A DNA stretch of 28,661 nt from a virus (IMGVR_UViG_3300017991_000329:1-28661), one strand, 5' to 3'. Shown: positions 16,572 through 26,977, counted from the first letter of the stretch. Numbers and translations are program-made. The notes: generated from the letters alone by a model not told the origin.

Positions 16572-19500
16572 ATGAGTGCGATCATCGAGAGCCTTCGCAA
16601 TGGAGGCTCCTCAGTTGTCGGAGCAAGCCGGGATGATCTGCAGGTCGGGGACATCATCACCCTCGACTCGGTAGACGTGGCTACGACCTACGGGTGGACG
16701 ATGGCCTACCAGCCGGAGGGGTCCACCGCGACCTTCTCCGGGAGTACTGTCGCCAAGTCCCCTGGCACCTTCACGGTCGACAAGGAGGGCCCGTACCTCG
16801 TCCGTCTGACGGTGGACTACGGCCTCGCCACGGAGAGCACCCAGTACGTCCGTCTCCGCTACCTGACCGAACTAGGCTCCCTCAAGCTCGTCGCGGCGGG
16901 TGAGAACAACGACGGTTCGACTCCCTGGCCGATCCCGGTGGACAACACCCCCGACGGATGGGCCGACGCCCAGAACTTCAACCTCCTGACGCTGCTCGGT
17001 CTCACCAAGGGGGCGCTCGCGTCCGGACGCATCACCTACGTCGACTCGGACCCGGCCTATGGGGAATTCGACACCATCCAGGCAGGCATCGACTACGCCG
17101 TGGCTCAGGGTGCCTCGTTCAGTACGCCGTGGGTCGTCGCTGTCCGGCCCGGCGAGTACGTCGAAGACGTCGTTTTCAAGCCCTTCGCTCACGTGATCGC
17201 GTGGCCTGGATCTGTCCCCGACCAGAACGTGGTCCGCATCTCGGGAACGACGGGACACACAACGTTGCTCGCCGCCGGGGGTGAGACGGTCATCCTCCGG
17301 GGCCTTTCCTTGACGTCTTCCGACCCGACCAGCACGGTACTCACCAAGTCCGGTTCTGGTGAGATCTGGATCGACAAGTGCTTCCTCCATCATTTGTCAG
17401 CAGTGGGGACCGAGGGACCGGCGCTCGCCATGCAGGCAGGCACGGCTCAGGTTTACGACTCCTATCTCCAGGGAGCGATCGGTGGGGGTCTGACGGATCG
17501 TTACGCTTTCACTCAGTCGGCGGGGATCACCAACTTCTACCGGACCCAATTTTTCGGACCCTCCGGTTGTGACTTCGCGGGGGGATCTCGGGCGACACTC
17601 ACCGACTGTCAGGTGACGGCGGTTGGGGCGGCAGGAGCCTATGGCATCTCGTCGCTGTCCTCAGGTCTCACGCTCGAGTACTGCCGGGTCTCGGCGGTCG
17701 CCAGCGGGGATGCCTTCTTGGTCAACCCGGCGGGGACGGGATACGCGGGCAACGTGTCCGCGACTCTCCGATGGACGTACATCGGTGGGGAGATCTACTT
17801 CGACACGAACGGCATCGTAGGAACGACGAACCTCTACGTCGGGTCCTGCGAGTACACGGACTTCAACTTCCCGACGGGAACGCCCGCGACGAACGAGGCG
17901 ACGACCAAGTCCACGAGCCTCTTCTACGACAACACGAGCACGGGCATCTCTGCCGAGAACGTCCAGGACGCCATCGATGAGGTCCACGCACTTGCAGTCG
18001 CCGTCCAGACGCTGGACGACGCCTACGACGGCGGGGTCGGAGGGGGCGTCGGACGCACCATCATCGCGGACGCCGGTGCTGTACAGGTAGTGGATGGAGC
18101 TGTCCCCTCCGACCCTCCCGACGTCGACAACCCCAACGGGCGCATCCAGGTGGTCGGCGGAGTCGAGGTCGGCTCCATCGACAAGTCCGAGATCCTCCTG
18201 GACCCCAACCCCTACGGCAACGGACCCTTCATCGAGATGGGTCAGGCGGTCTGGCCGGGGAACGCCCCCTTCGGGGGCACCTCTTTCGTGCTGGCCCGCT
18301 CAACAGGGACCCCCCTCTTCAGGAACTACAACCTCCGGATTGGTACGCAATCGACGGACGGTGGCGGAGATGTGGGTCGTGTCATCGTTCGAGGTGGCGA
18401 TGGCATCCAGAGCGGAACCACGCCAAATGCCGCTCCCGTAGTCCTCCAGGGGGGCTCCTCTACCGACGCGGGGGTGACTCCCGGAGATGTGGTGCTCCTT
18501 CCGGGAACGGTACCAGGCACCGAGGGCTCCGTTTTCGTCGCTTCGCTCGCCGGGGCGACCGGGGCTTCTGTGACGGCAGCGGGGGTGTTCGTCGGTGGGG
18601 TCACGGGCATCATCCGGTTCGGAACGGACACGGGTGCCATTGAGGTGTCCATCGCAGCGGCGGACAACCTCGCGGCGGTTCAGGGGAAGTTCAACTCCAC
18701 GGGGGTCGTGACGGCAGCGGGGGACCCCATCACCCTGACCACGAACAGCCTGGGTCCTGGAGCGGAGATCTACTTCCTCAACGATGACCAGGGCGGAGCC
18801 CTGGACACGGCTCTGGGGCAGTTCGATGGCCAGCCCATGGTACAGGGAGGTGTTTCCAACGTCGTTCCTCTGACGGCCACGGGAGGCTTCGAACTGACCA
18901 TCGGTCTTGGGGGTCCCGCACCGCTCGTCTACAACGCGGTGACAGGGAAACTCACCGTGCCGGGTCTGATCGATCCGACCGGCCTCAACATGGTGCAGAC
19001 CCCCGACGCGGCTCTGCCGAACCAGACGTTGTTTGTCAGCGACGGTGCGAGCATCCCGGCGGGACACGCGGGCTACAAGGATGACGTCGGAGTGGTTCAC
19101 GACCTCCAGGTGGGAGGTGGTGGTGGGTTCGTGAACCCGGCCCCTGAGAAGTTCGTGTTCCGTCCTGGCGGGGTGGCGACCGACAACGTCTACACCAACT
19201 GGGCCACGATGATGGCTGCGGTGGGGGCGGCAGCGGGGCGCAAGGAGATCGTCATCGACCCGTCCTTGGGACCCCCGACGGTTCCTGTGGGGGTGTGGGA
19301 CTTGACGGACACCGTCCTCACGGATGGTCGCCTCGACGCACCCCCGACGGAAGGGGTAGGGACTCAGACGCGGACGCCCCTGTTCTTCGTGGATGGGGCC
19401 CAGATCACGAACTGCCACATGATCGCCAATCTCGACATCAATGGCCCCGCAACGGGGGTCACTGAGGCGGTCCTGGTGGACTTCAGTCCGATGATCCTGC

Positions 19501-21485
19501 TCAATACGGCTCTCAGCCCTGGCAAACCAGCCGGGCCTCCTGTCATGAGGGTCGACCGCACCCTCCAAACCGTGTACCTGAGGTGCCGGGACTCGTTGCT
19601 GACGGGTCAAGGACCCGGTGTCCCCGGTATCAATGTCGTGAACAACACGCGGTTCCGGATCACCTTCCAGGGCAACAGCCAGCTCGCGGCTGACACGCTC
19701 CAGAGTGACGCGCTCTCGACCTTTGACCTGGCATGGTCCAACGCCTCGTCAGTGCTCAACCTCACACAGCCGCTTTGGGCGGGGGCATTCCCTCCGATCA
19801 TCCTCTACTACGACACCGCCGCGAGGGTGGACTACAGCAACGCCGTCTCGGGCCTTGTTGCCACCAACGTCCAGGACGCGATTGATGAGGTTGCCGGTGG
19901 CCCCGGCTCGATCACCGTCAACGATGAGGGCATCCTGGTTGACGCCAACACGACCACCCTGAACTTCACGGGTGCGGGGGTCACGGCCTCGGCGGGGGCT
20001 CCGGGCACGGTCAACGTCAGCATCCCCGGTGGCGGCGGTGCTGCGAGCCTCGCAGCCACGCTTGGGGTCGGCAATCAGACGACGGGCATCGCCATCCAGT
20101 CCGACGGTGCGGGCAACGCACGCGGAACGGACGCCCTCGACCTCCAGCAGTCTCGCACCGTGGCGACCCAGGTGGCCTCGGGCAACAACTCGATGGTCCG
20201 AGGCATCAACAACACCGCGAGTGGTCTGAGGTCCTCGGCCTGTGGTGAGGGATGCACTGCAAGTCAGATCAACGCCCACGCCGAGGGTCGCAACACGACG
20301 GCGAGTGGTCCGCATTCGCACGCAGAGTGCTTCGGCACGACCGCCCAGGGGTTCGCCTCCCATGCGGAGGGTCTCAACTCCACCGCCTACGGCTACTACT
20401 CCCATGTCGAGGGTCAGAGTTGCTACGCCAACAGCAAGGCGTCGCACGCCGAGGGCTACTTCACCTCCGCCGGTGTTTACGGGGTCAACGACTACGGGCA
20501 GCACTCGGAGGGACGACAGACACAGGCCATCGGAGCGTACTCCCATGCGGAGGGGAGACAGACACAAGCACATGGAGAAGCGGCGCACACCGAGGGGGGC
20601 ACCAGCTCCTACGGCACGTTCGCCTACGGGGACGCCTCTCACGCCGAGGGTGAGAACACCTTTGCGGTGGGGGACCTTTCCCACGCAGAGGGTTCGTTTT
20701 CCACAGCCTCTGGAACGGCAGACCACGCCGAGGGTAGCTCCTACGCGAATGGCGGGGCGGCTCATGCCGAGGGTGCAGGTTGTCAGGCGATTTCCCTCAA
20801 CGCCCACGCGGAGGGGGCCAACACGACAGCCTCTGCCTATCAGGCACACTCTGAGGGGCTACTCACGCAGGCCACGGGGCTTCGTTCGCACGCTCAGAAC
20901 AGGAACACCATCGCCGCAGGGGAGAACTCTCACGCCGAGGGCTACAACGCCTACGCGAACGCACTCAACGCTCACGCTGGTGGAAACTCTTCGCTGGCGG
21001 ACATCGAGGGTCAGTTCGTCCGTGCCGTCGATTCCGCTTCGACGGGGGCTTCCCCTCGTGGCACGAGCCAGTGGAGCAACTTCTCCTGTCGGGCGGAGAC
21101 ATCGAACAATTTCCCCACGAACATGCTCCCGTTCCTCGTCCTGCGGGACAACCACGCCTACGCCTTCCGCATCATGCTCACCGGGAGGAGTCGGGCGGGG
21201 GCCGGGCCCGGAGACACGGCCTACTGGTACGCCGAAGGCTTCATCAAACGTGGCGTCGGTGTCGCCTCCGTGACCTTCGGTCCAGCGGGTGTGCTCAACT
21301 TCGCGGGGGCGGGAGCGGGAGCGTACCAGACCCCCATTGATGCTGACGCGGGTGCAGCGGCATGGGGTGGGATCAGCATCACGGCGAACGTCGGGAACGG
21401 CTCCCTCACGATCTCGGTGACGGGCCTCGCGGGAGAGACCATCGTCTGGCACGCCCGCATCATGACCAGTGAGGTCGGAGACTAG
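16572..21485 (+). CDS. Giant tail fibre with beta-helix and HAEG repeats, paralogue 2
   Basis: 1637 residues from ATG 16572, chosen over GTG 16566 because TGGAGG lies five bases upstream of the ATG. Residues 1-125 match the PKD-like N-terminus of fibre 1. Residues about 150-440 look like a right-handed beta-helix of the pectin-esterase/lyase type (FDTIQAGIDYAVAQG, RPGEYVEDVVF, then Gly/Thr/Asn-rich rungs). Motifs of the kind GISAENVQDAIDEV at about 460 and SGLVATNVQDAIDEV at about 1090 mark common phage-fibre joints. A middle part includes the GLIDPTGL motif shared with fibre 1. Residues about 1234-1470 hold about 17 HAEG units. The C-terminal 165 residues are the recurrent phage-fibre beta domain ending WHARIMTSEVGD, as in fibre 1. 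Likely a trimeric host-recognition fibre; enzymatic activity of the beta-helix is possible, but no catalytic residues can be assigned. Confidence 0.88.
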   Translation: MSAIIESLRNGGSSVVGASRDDLQVGDIITLDSVDVATTYGWTMAYQPEGSTATFSGSTVAKSPGTFTVDKEGPYLVRLTVDYGLATESTQYVRLRYLTELGSLKLVAAGENNDGSTPWPIPVDNTPDGWADAQNFNLLTLLGLTKGALASGRITYVDSDPAYGEFDTIQAGIDYAVAQGASFSTPWVVAVRPGEYVEDVVFKPFAHVIAWPGSVPDQNVVRISGTTGHTTLLAAGGETVILRGLSLTSSDPTSTVLTKSGSGEIWIDKCFLHHLSAVGTEGPALAMQAGTAQVYDSYLQGAIGGGLTDRYAFTQSAGITNFYRTQFFGPSGCDFAGGSRATLTDCQVTAVGAAGAYGISSLSSGLTLEYCRVSAVASGDAFLVNPAGTGYAGNVSATLRWTYIGGEIYFDTNGIVGTTNLYVGSCEYTDFNFPTGTPATNEATTKSTSLFYDNTSTGISAENVQDAIDEVHALAVAVQTLDDAYDGGVGGGVGRTIIADAGAVQVVDGAVPSDPPDVDNPNGRIQVVGGVEVGSIDKSEILLDPNPYGNGPFIEMGQAVWPGNAPFGGTSFVLARSTGTPLFRNYNLRIGTQSTDGGGDVGRVIVRGGDGIQSGTTPNAAPVVLQGGSSTDAGVTPGDVVLLPGTVPGTEGSVFVASLAGATGASVTAAGVFVGGVTGIIRFGTDTGAIEVSIAAADNLAAVQGKFNSTGVVTAAGDPITLTTNSLGPGAEIYFLNDDQGGALDTALGQFDGQPMVQGGVSNVVPLTATGGFELTIGLGGPAPLVYNAVTGKLTVPGLIDPTGLNMVQTPDAALPNQTLFVSDGASIPAGHAGYKDDVGVVHDLQVGGGGGFVNPAPEKFVFRPGGVATDNVYTNWATMMAAVGAAAGRKEIVIDPSLGPPTVPVGVWDLTDTVLTDGRLDAPPTEGVGTQTRTPLFFVDGAQITNCHMIANLDINGPATGVTEAVLVDFSPMILLNTALSPGKPAGPPVMRVDRTLQTVYLRCRDSLLTGQGPGVPGINVVNNTRFRITFQGNSQLAADTLQSDALSTFDLAWSNASSVLNLTQPLWAGAFPPIILYYDTAARVDYSNAVSGLVATNVQDAIDEVAGGPGSITVNDEGILVDANTTTLNFTGAGVTASAGAPGTVNVSIPGGGGAASLAATLGVGNQTTGIAIQSDGAGNARGTDALDLQQSRTVATQVASGNNSMVRGINNTASGLRSSACGEGCTASQINAHAEGRNTTASGPHSHAECFGTTAQGFASHAEGLNSTAYGYYSHVEGQSCYANSKASHAEGYFTSAGVYGVNDYGQHSEGRQTQAIGAYSHAEGRQTQAHGEAAHTEGGTSSYGTFAYGDASHAEGENTFAVGDLSHAEGSFSTASGTADHAEGSSYANGGAAHAEGAGCQAISLNAHAEGANTTASAYQAHSEGLLTQATGLRSHAQNRNTIAAGENSHAEGYNAYANALNAHAGGNSSLADIEGQFVRAVDSASTGASPRGTSQWSNFSCRAETSNNFPTNMLPFLVLRDNHAYAFRIMLTGRSRAGAGPGDTAYWYAEGFIKRGVGVASVTFGPAGVLNFAGAGAGAYQTPIDADAGAAAWGGISITANVGNGSLTISVTGLAGETIVWHARIMTSEVGD
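20274..20985 (+). repeat. HAEG coding repeat array, about 17 units
   Basis: Same 14-residue unit as in the first fibre, but a third as many copies. Degenerate units (AHTEG, SHAEC, SHAQN, AHAGG) occur in it, mainly at the edges. The repeat differs enough at DNA level that the two arrays are not recent copies. Confidence 0.88.
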
Positions 21486-21488
21486 ATG

Positions 21489-21520
21489 GGTAGTGGTTTT
21501 ATCGGCCCGCACCTGTAGGA
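21489..21520 (+). promoter_or_regulatory. Shared intergenic element, copy 4
   Basis: GGTAG (21489-21493), four bases, TTTATC (21498-21503), ten bases, TGTAGGA (21514-21520). The outer blocks and spacings match; the central hexamer differs at three positions from CCTATA. The last block doubles as the ribosome-binding site of the giant gene at 21528. Confidence 0.5.
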
Positions 21521-21527
21521 GAACCTG

Positions 21528-24500
21528 ATGCCCTCACCGCCCTACGGCGTGTTCCCGCCCACAACGCCACCCACCATCGGGTACGGCGGACTGGGCTACG
21601 GCCATGGTCGCTACGGAAGCGGCTCTGCGCCTCGGGAGCCCTACCCCGTAACCGGTGGTTACGGTGGTCAGCAGTACGGCTACAACCCCTACGGGTCCAT
21701 CGACACCACTCCTCCTCGGGTTTCCTCGGCTCTGAGCCTCGACGGTTTCCGAGTTGAACTCTTCTTCTCGGAGGAGATGCGGAACAACGCCGCCTTCACG
21801 GACCCGGCCAACTACACCTTTGCCACGACGATCGGAGCCCCCCTCACAACGGTGAGTGTGACTCCGGGCACTCCGGGCACCTTCGGCGGCTACACCTCGG
21901 TCATCATCACCCACACGGGGTCAACCCTCGGTGGGGACTACATCGTCACGGCGAGTGGCATCGAAGACCTGGCAGGGAACCCGATCCTCCCGGCTCCAGC
22001 CAGTTCCGCACAGTTCCTGGCCCTCGGGGACACCGCACAGGTGGAGATCACCCCGACCTCCGCTGACACCATCGAGTTCCAGTACAAGACCTCGGCGGGT
22101 GCTACCCAGGACATGCTGACGGAGGCGGAGTTCTCGCCGGGTATCACCGACGCCTCCAACTACTCGTACACGACGACGTACCCGATCCCGATCGTCGTCT
22201 CGAACTACCAGCATCCCTTCGGGGGTGACGCCTCCAAGGTGCAGGCCGACGTCGAGAACATGACCTCGGCCTCCTACGACGCTGTCGTGGGGCCCTCCCT
22301 GGCGTTCGACTACGTGGGGGATGTCCTCCCGTCGGCGGACCCGAACTTCAACGGCGTGGAGTTCGGTACAGGGTCCTCGACGGCCTCTGCAGGTACGGGA
22401 CTCCTGCTGACGAAGTCGAACCCCAACATCTACGGGTGGTTCTTCGAGGACACGTCCGGCAGGGTTCTTCCGGCGAGTTCCCACCGGGTCGACTTCACCT
22501 TCGATGCCTCGGCGGCGATCTACTCCCCACCCCTGTACAACACGGCTCTGGGAACCCTCTCCTTCTCGGATGGGGCGGTCCAGATCAACGTCACGCTCAA
22601 CCGTGTTGGCGGGACGGACGTCCTGGATGTGACCTCGGGGGCCTTCTCGGCTCAGGTGCCTGCTGCTTGGTCATCGGCCCCGATGACGATCAGCGTCCTC
22701 CGCAACCAGAAGGCGGACTCCTACGCGGTCCTCGTGAATGGCACCCCCCTCGTCTCGGCTCTGACTGCGACATTCGGGGGTCCCATCACCATCTCTCCAG
22801 GAGCGTCCTTCCTCCTGGCGGCGACGTACACGGTCACGCAGTTCAAGATCACCGAGGTGAAGATCACCTCGAGCCAGACGATCTTCACGACGGCCTGGAA
22901 CTTCCTCCACCAGATCTCGGCACCGTTCACGGGCTCCCCGGCAGGTGCGAACGACCGCATCCTCACGAAGCGAGGCCCGCTGACGAAGGGGTGGGGAGAC
23001 GCCACCCCGGCGACCAAGCAGGACGTCGAGGTCCGCATCAACGGGACCCCCGTCGCGGTCAAGGGGGTCAACCCCTACACGGGGACCATCTTCCCCGAGG
23101 TCCCCATCCCGCTGACGACGCCAGGGACGGTGTCAGTCGAGGTCGACTACAAGTGGTTCCCGGCCCCGGTGATGCCCCTGGTGGCACTCAACACACCGGG
23201 ACTCGTCCTGAACAAGTGGGACCAGCCGCGAGGACACACCGCAGGGGCGGTGTCCCCTTCCCCTCCGGGACACGAAGGGGTCGTCGACCCATCCCGCTTC
23301 CCGATGGCTGTGGGCCTCATGCCCCCCACGAGACCACAGCCCATCGAGATCGGCCATCGGTACATCGGGTTCGAGCGCGACTACTCCGCCCTGTTGAACT
23401 CGCCCACGACGCTTCTCCTCAACATGGACCCCCACAGAGTTTCGCGTCCGTACCTCGAGACTGACTGTGTGGAGTTCGCAACGACCTTTGACGGGACTAC
23501 GACACCCCAGTTGGCGGAAGATCCATGGTCCCTGAACGGAACTGATTCCGGCGGAGTTGTTGGGGATGGGACGTATCGGGTCATCGATGCGTCGGCGGGG
23601 AGCTACGCGACGGGTGAGGCGGCTCTCTACTACAGGGTGGAGAGTCTCGACTGTGACAGCACCATCCGACTTGGGGCTCGCCTTCAGGTAGAGGAATGGG
23701 TGGCAGACGGCGTCTTCACGGGCGTCGGGTTCGGTTTCCACGACAACTACCGGCTCTACTTGGTCGGCCTCCTCGAGGTCAACGGGCTCCGACACATCGG
23801 CATGCTCCTCAACGAGGAGACCCCGCACCTTCAGGACTCCTGGAGGATCGGACCCTCCGCCACGGGCACGATCGTCGACGAGAACACCATCACGTTCGAC
23901 GTCGATGACTTCCCTCAGAACATCGACACGGGTTCGCAGTTCCAGATCCTCGATGGGTCCCAGACGGGCGTCTACACGATCGCCACCTGTGGCATCGACA
24001 TCTACCAGGGCACCGTCACCGTCACGATCGAGGAGGAGTTCCCGGCTGACCCCGACCTGTACGGCAACGACACCGCGATCGTCTACTTCGAGACCCCATG
24101 GGACGAGGAACTCACCACGTTCCGGGTGGAGGCCCGCGTCGCAGAGGACGACGCGGACAGGAGCGCCACGGTCTACATTGGGGGCTCCCTGTCCGGCGAG
24201 GCGGTGGTCCTCGAGGGGACGGAACTCGCGTCCATCCCGGCGGGCACGTCGCTCTTCATCCAGGAGGGTGAGGAGAGTCGGTTCCTGTGGGGTTCCGTCA
24301 GCCGCATCGCCACGAACTCGACCATCTGGTCCTTCGACAGGTACTCGAGCACCCCCGACGCCGTCATCGAGTCCCTCCGAGGTCTGGTGGTCGCAGCAGA
24401 GATGTCGGACCCGCCGGAGGAGGACTCAAACCACGAGTGGTGGAAGTGGGGCGGCTTCGGCTATTCGCTGATCGACTCGTCGGGCGACACGCTCCTGCTC

Positions 24501-26966
24501 AAGAGCACCTCGGGTTCCAGCAACATCGATCTCACCTACGGGTACGGGCGCTTCGAGCCGGTCTTCAACCGCCGGGTCTTCTGCGACTGCGACGCCGAGT
24601 TCCAGATCGACAGCGGCATCCTCGGAGCCGGGGATGCCACCGTCCGAGTCGCGGACGACCTCCGTGAAGTCCGACTGACCAACATCCTCTACAGGGAAGG
24701 ATTCGTCACCGGGGACTACCGACGTCTGGCGTCCATGGCATCGATCTCCCTCTCGGGTCTCATGACCCCAGCCGAACAGGGATGGGTGGCCTCCACCTCG
24801 TCTGGGATGCCCACGGCTTCGGCTCAGAACCAGTGGGTCACCATCACCAAGGCCAACGGGGAAGAGGGCTGGTGGAGATCGGCCCTGACCCTCGGGGACG
24901 ATGACTCCGGGGGCCGGATCTTCGAAGCTCGTCTTGCGGTCACCTCCTACACGGCGGGTGCTGGGGGCGAGGTTGGCCCCATGTGGGGCGCGAACGTCGG
25001 CTCTGGGGCCCTGACCTACCATCTACGGGCGACGTTGAAGGACGGCCCGGCTAGGGTGGTCCTGACGGACGGGACGGGGACCGAGCACGGCTCCTTCGCC
25101 TTCGATTGGACGGACGGGGAGTTCCACACCTACCGAGTGCTCGCAGATCCCACGGTGGGGACGGCAGTCCTGGTCGTGGATGATGTGGTCCAGGGGTCGG
25201 TGCTCCTGACGGCGTTCGCTTCCTCGCTCAACGATCGCTTCGTCAGGATGGGGGTGATGGAGACTGACGGGGCCTCGGTGTCCGTCTGGGACTCCTTCAA
25301 CGTCACGACGTTGCCGGTCTCGTCGGTCAAGCGGACGCTGGGTGTCTACACGGGCCTTCCGGGCACGGGTGTCGACGACATCAACTCGTACAAGCTGCCG
25401 AGGACGGATGGCACGGACGAGCCGAACAGCACGGTGTCGGCGGTCATCGAGGAGTGGGACTGGACGAGTCTTCTCCGGGTCAGGGTCCACCTCGACCAGA
25501 CGTGGGGTGTCTCGATCTACCGTCCGGACCTTCCGCCTCCGCCGTGGTTCACGGGGGACTTCGCCACCCAGATCACGGATCCGACGGCGGCATGGATCAA
25601 CGTCGAGTACCCGAGGATTCCTCTGGCCCAGGACATGAAGTCCTCGGTGATGTTCGGGTCCCTCGACTCGCGTTCGATCACGCAGCAGCGGTGGAAGCAG
25701 GTTCGGTACCGGCTCTACAACACGCCGACCGAGGACTACATCCAGCCTCAGGGGATGGTCCTCAACCGCTACAACGTCATCCACTCGGGCGAGTTCAACG
25801 TCGACATCACCCCCGAGGTGGTCACGGTCACCTCCCTGACCTCGACGACGGTGTCCATCCGGTCGGCCCACATGAACGCGGACCGGATCTTCAACGTGGT
25901 CGTCGACGGCTCCGTCGTCCCCTCGACGACGTGGACCTTCGACGAGGACACGCAGATCATCACGTTCTCGAGTGCGCTCCCGTCGGAGCAGTACCCGGTC
26001 ACCGTCACGTTCGCTCCGGCCAAGCCGGTCACCGAGACCTACGTCTGCAGTCAGCCGTTCGAGGCGTCCGTCACCAAGCTCAACGAGGACACGCCCCCGT
26101 ACCCGATGAGCCAGACGGCCACGGCGACGAGTCAGGTCGTGTTCGGCTCGAAGCTCAACGACCCCTCGGATGTGCTCGGGGACCCGGACTTCATCCTCAA
26201 CGACCCGTACAGGACGGTCGAGTGGTCCGACCCCGAGGGGGCCGAGTACGACTGCCTCAAGTTCTGCGAGGTGGACAACGGCGGCGAGCGGGGGATGCTC
26301 TCCATCGCCTGCGACGGCCCGGCTCCGGAGAACGGCCTCATCGGGCTCGAACTCGATGGGACGATGGGAGCCTACTGGGATGTCTTCTCGGTTCCGGGAG
26401 GGCCCGCAGGACCGTGGGGCAACGGGTCGCCGGTCATCGGAGGCACGCAGGCACAGTTCGATCAGTTGAACCCCGGCATCATGCACTGGAGCGGGGGCAA
26501 CCTGAACACGGACGGGACGTGGGGGCCCGGAACCTCGGTCTGGTATCCGAACTATCCCGGTGAGGGTCAGCAGGGGAACTACGACAGCCCGGCGGCACAG
26601 CAGGGGATGGGCCTCAACCAGGAGGTCTTGTTCGCCCTGGTCGTGGCGACCCCCTACGAGGACGTCTGGGATGTTCCGAGCGTCTGGGACGACAACGTGC
26701 CCCCGTCGTCGCCCGACCCCACGACGGACCCGAATCCCGATGGGACACCGGGCCTTCAGAACCACGGGGCTTGTGCTGCTCGGCTCGTGGACTACGCGGG
26801 TCCGGCGGCGGCGGATCGTTGGGGTCCCTGGGGTGGTCTCGACTCCCTCCAGCAGTCGCTGTGGGGCGGTGGGGCTCCGTTGACGGGTGACGAGTTCACC
26901 TGGAACGGTGGCGCGGTGGTGCCGGGGCCGACGACAACGGACTTCCAGATCGAGGCGGCGAACTAG
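21528..26966 (+). CDS. Giant multidomain tail protein, 1812 aa
   Basis: Starts at ATG 21528 with GTAGGAG 6 bases upstream. The first 65 residues are Gly/Tyr/Pro-rich (YGGLGYGHGRYGSG), a low-complexity tract. Next comes an SbsA-type bacterial Ig-like domain at about 65-165 (TPPRVSSALSLDGFRVELFF, closing with EDLAGNPI). Two or more jelly-roll, concanavalin/LamG-like segments appear around 250-450 and 1085-1265 (HLRATLKDGPARVVLTDG, EFHTYRVLADP). Other parts are beta-rich and unassigned. The final 350 residues are rich in Gly, Pro, Trp and Asp and hold most of the protein's cysteines outside the middle. No protease or lysozyme motif is seen. Size, carbohydrate-binding-like folds and position after the fibres suggest a tail-tip or baseplate-decorating adhesin. 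The element at 21489 gives it its own transcription signal. Confidence 0.85.
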   Translation: MPSPPYGVFPPTTPPTIGYGGLGYGHGRYGSGSAPREPYPVTGGYGGQQYGYNPYGSIDTTPPRVSSALSLDGFRVELFFSEEMRNNAAFTDPANYTFATTIGAPLTTVSVTPGTPGTFGGYTSVIITHTGSTLGGDYIVTASGIEDLAGNPILPAPASSAQFLALGDTAQVEITPTSADTIEFQYKTSAGATQDMLTEAEFSPGITDASNYSYTTTYPIPIVVSNYQHPFGGDASKVQADVENMTSASYDAVVGPSLAFDYVGDVLPSADPNFNGVEFGTGSSTASAGTGLLLTKSNPNIYGWFFEDTSGRVLPASSHRVDFTFDASAAIYSPPLYNTALGTLSFSDGAVQINVTLNRVGGTDVLDVTSGAFSAQVPAAWSSAPMTISVLRNQKADSYAVLVNGTPLVSALTATFGGPITISPGASFLLAATYTVTQFKITEVKITSSQTIFTTAWNFLHQISAPFTGSPAGANDRILTKRGPLTKGWGDATPATKQDVEVRINGTPVAVKGVNPYTGTIFPEVPIPLTTPGTVSVEVDYKWFPAPVMPLVALNTPGLVLNKWDQPRGHTAGAVSPSPPGHEGVVDPSRFPMAVGLMPPTRPQPIEIGHRYIGFERDYSALLNSPTTLLLNMDPHRVSRPYLETDCVEFATTFDGTTTPQLAEDPWSLNGTDSGGVVGDGTYRVIDASAGSYATGEAALYYRVESLDCDSTIRLGARLQVEEWVADGVFTGVGFGFHDNYRLYLVGLLEVNGLRHIGMLLNEETPHLQDSWRIGPSATGTIVDENTITFDVDDFPQNIDTGSQFQILDGSQTGVYTIATCGIDIYQGTVTVTIEEEFPADPDLYGNDTAIVYFETPWDEELTTFRVEARVAEDDADRSATVYIGGSLSGEAVVLEGTELASIPAGTSLFIQEGEESRFLWGSVSRIATNSTIWSFDRYSSTPDAVIESLRGLVVAAEMSDPPEEDSNHEWWKWGGFGYSLIDSSGDTLLLKSTSGSSNIDLTYGYGRFEPVFNRRVFCDCDAEFQIDSGILGAGDATVRVADDLREVRLTNILYREGFVTGDYRRLASMASISLSGLMTPAEQGWVASTSSGMPTASAQNQWVTITKANGEEGWWRSALTLGDDDSGGRIFEARLAVTSYTAGAGGEVGPMWGANVGSGALTYHLRATLKDGPARVVLTDGTGTEHGSFAFDWTDGEFHTYRVLADPTVGTAVLVVDDVVQGSVLLTAFASSLNDRFVRMGVMETDGASVSVWDSFNVTTLPVSSVKRTLGVYTGLPGTGVDDINSYKLPRTDGTDEPNSTVSAVIEEWDWTSLLRVRVHLDQTWGVSIYRPDLPPPPWFTGDFATQITDPTAAWINVEYPRIPLAQDMKSSVMFGSLDSRSITQQRWKQVRYRLYNTPTEDYIQPQGMVLNRYNVIHSGEFNVDITPEVVTVTSLTSTTVSIRSAHMNADRIFNVVVDGSVVPSTTWTFDEDTQIITFSSALPSEQYPVTVTFAPAKPVTETYVCSQPFEASVTKLNEDTPPYPMSQTATATSQVVFGSKLNDPSDVLGDPDFILNDPYRTVEWSDPEGAEYDCLKFCEVDNGGERGMLSIACDGPAPENGLIGLELDGTMGAYWDVFSVPGGPAGPWGNGSPVIGGTQAQFDQLNPGIMHWSGGNLNTDGTWGPGTSVWYPNYPGEGQQGNYDSPAAQQGMGLNQEVLFALVVATPYEDVWDVPSVWDDNVPPSSPDPTTDPNPDGTPGLQNHGACAARLVDYAGPAAADRWGPWGGLDSLQQSLWGGGAPLTGDEFTWNGGAVVPGPTTTDFQIEAAN

Positions 26967-26977
26967 CCATGGGATGC

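Noticed and set aside
25023-26765. Long minus-strand open frame of 580 codons
   Set aside because: It is antisense to the giant tail protein, is dominated by Arg/Val/Asp/Gly, and has no start signals.
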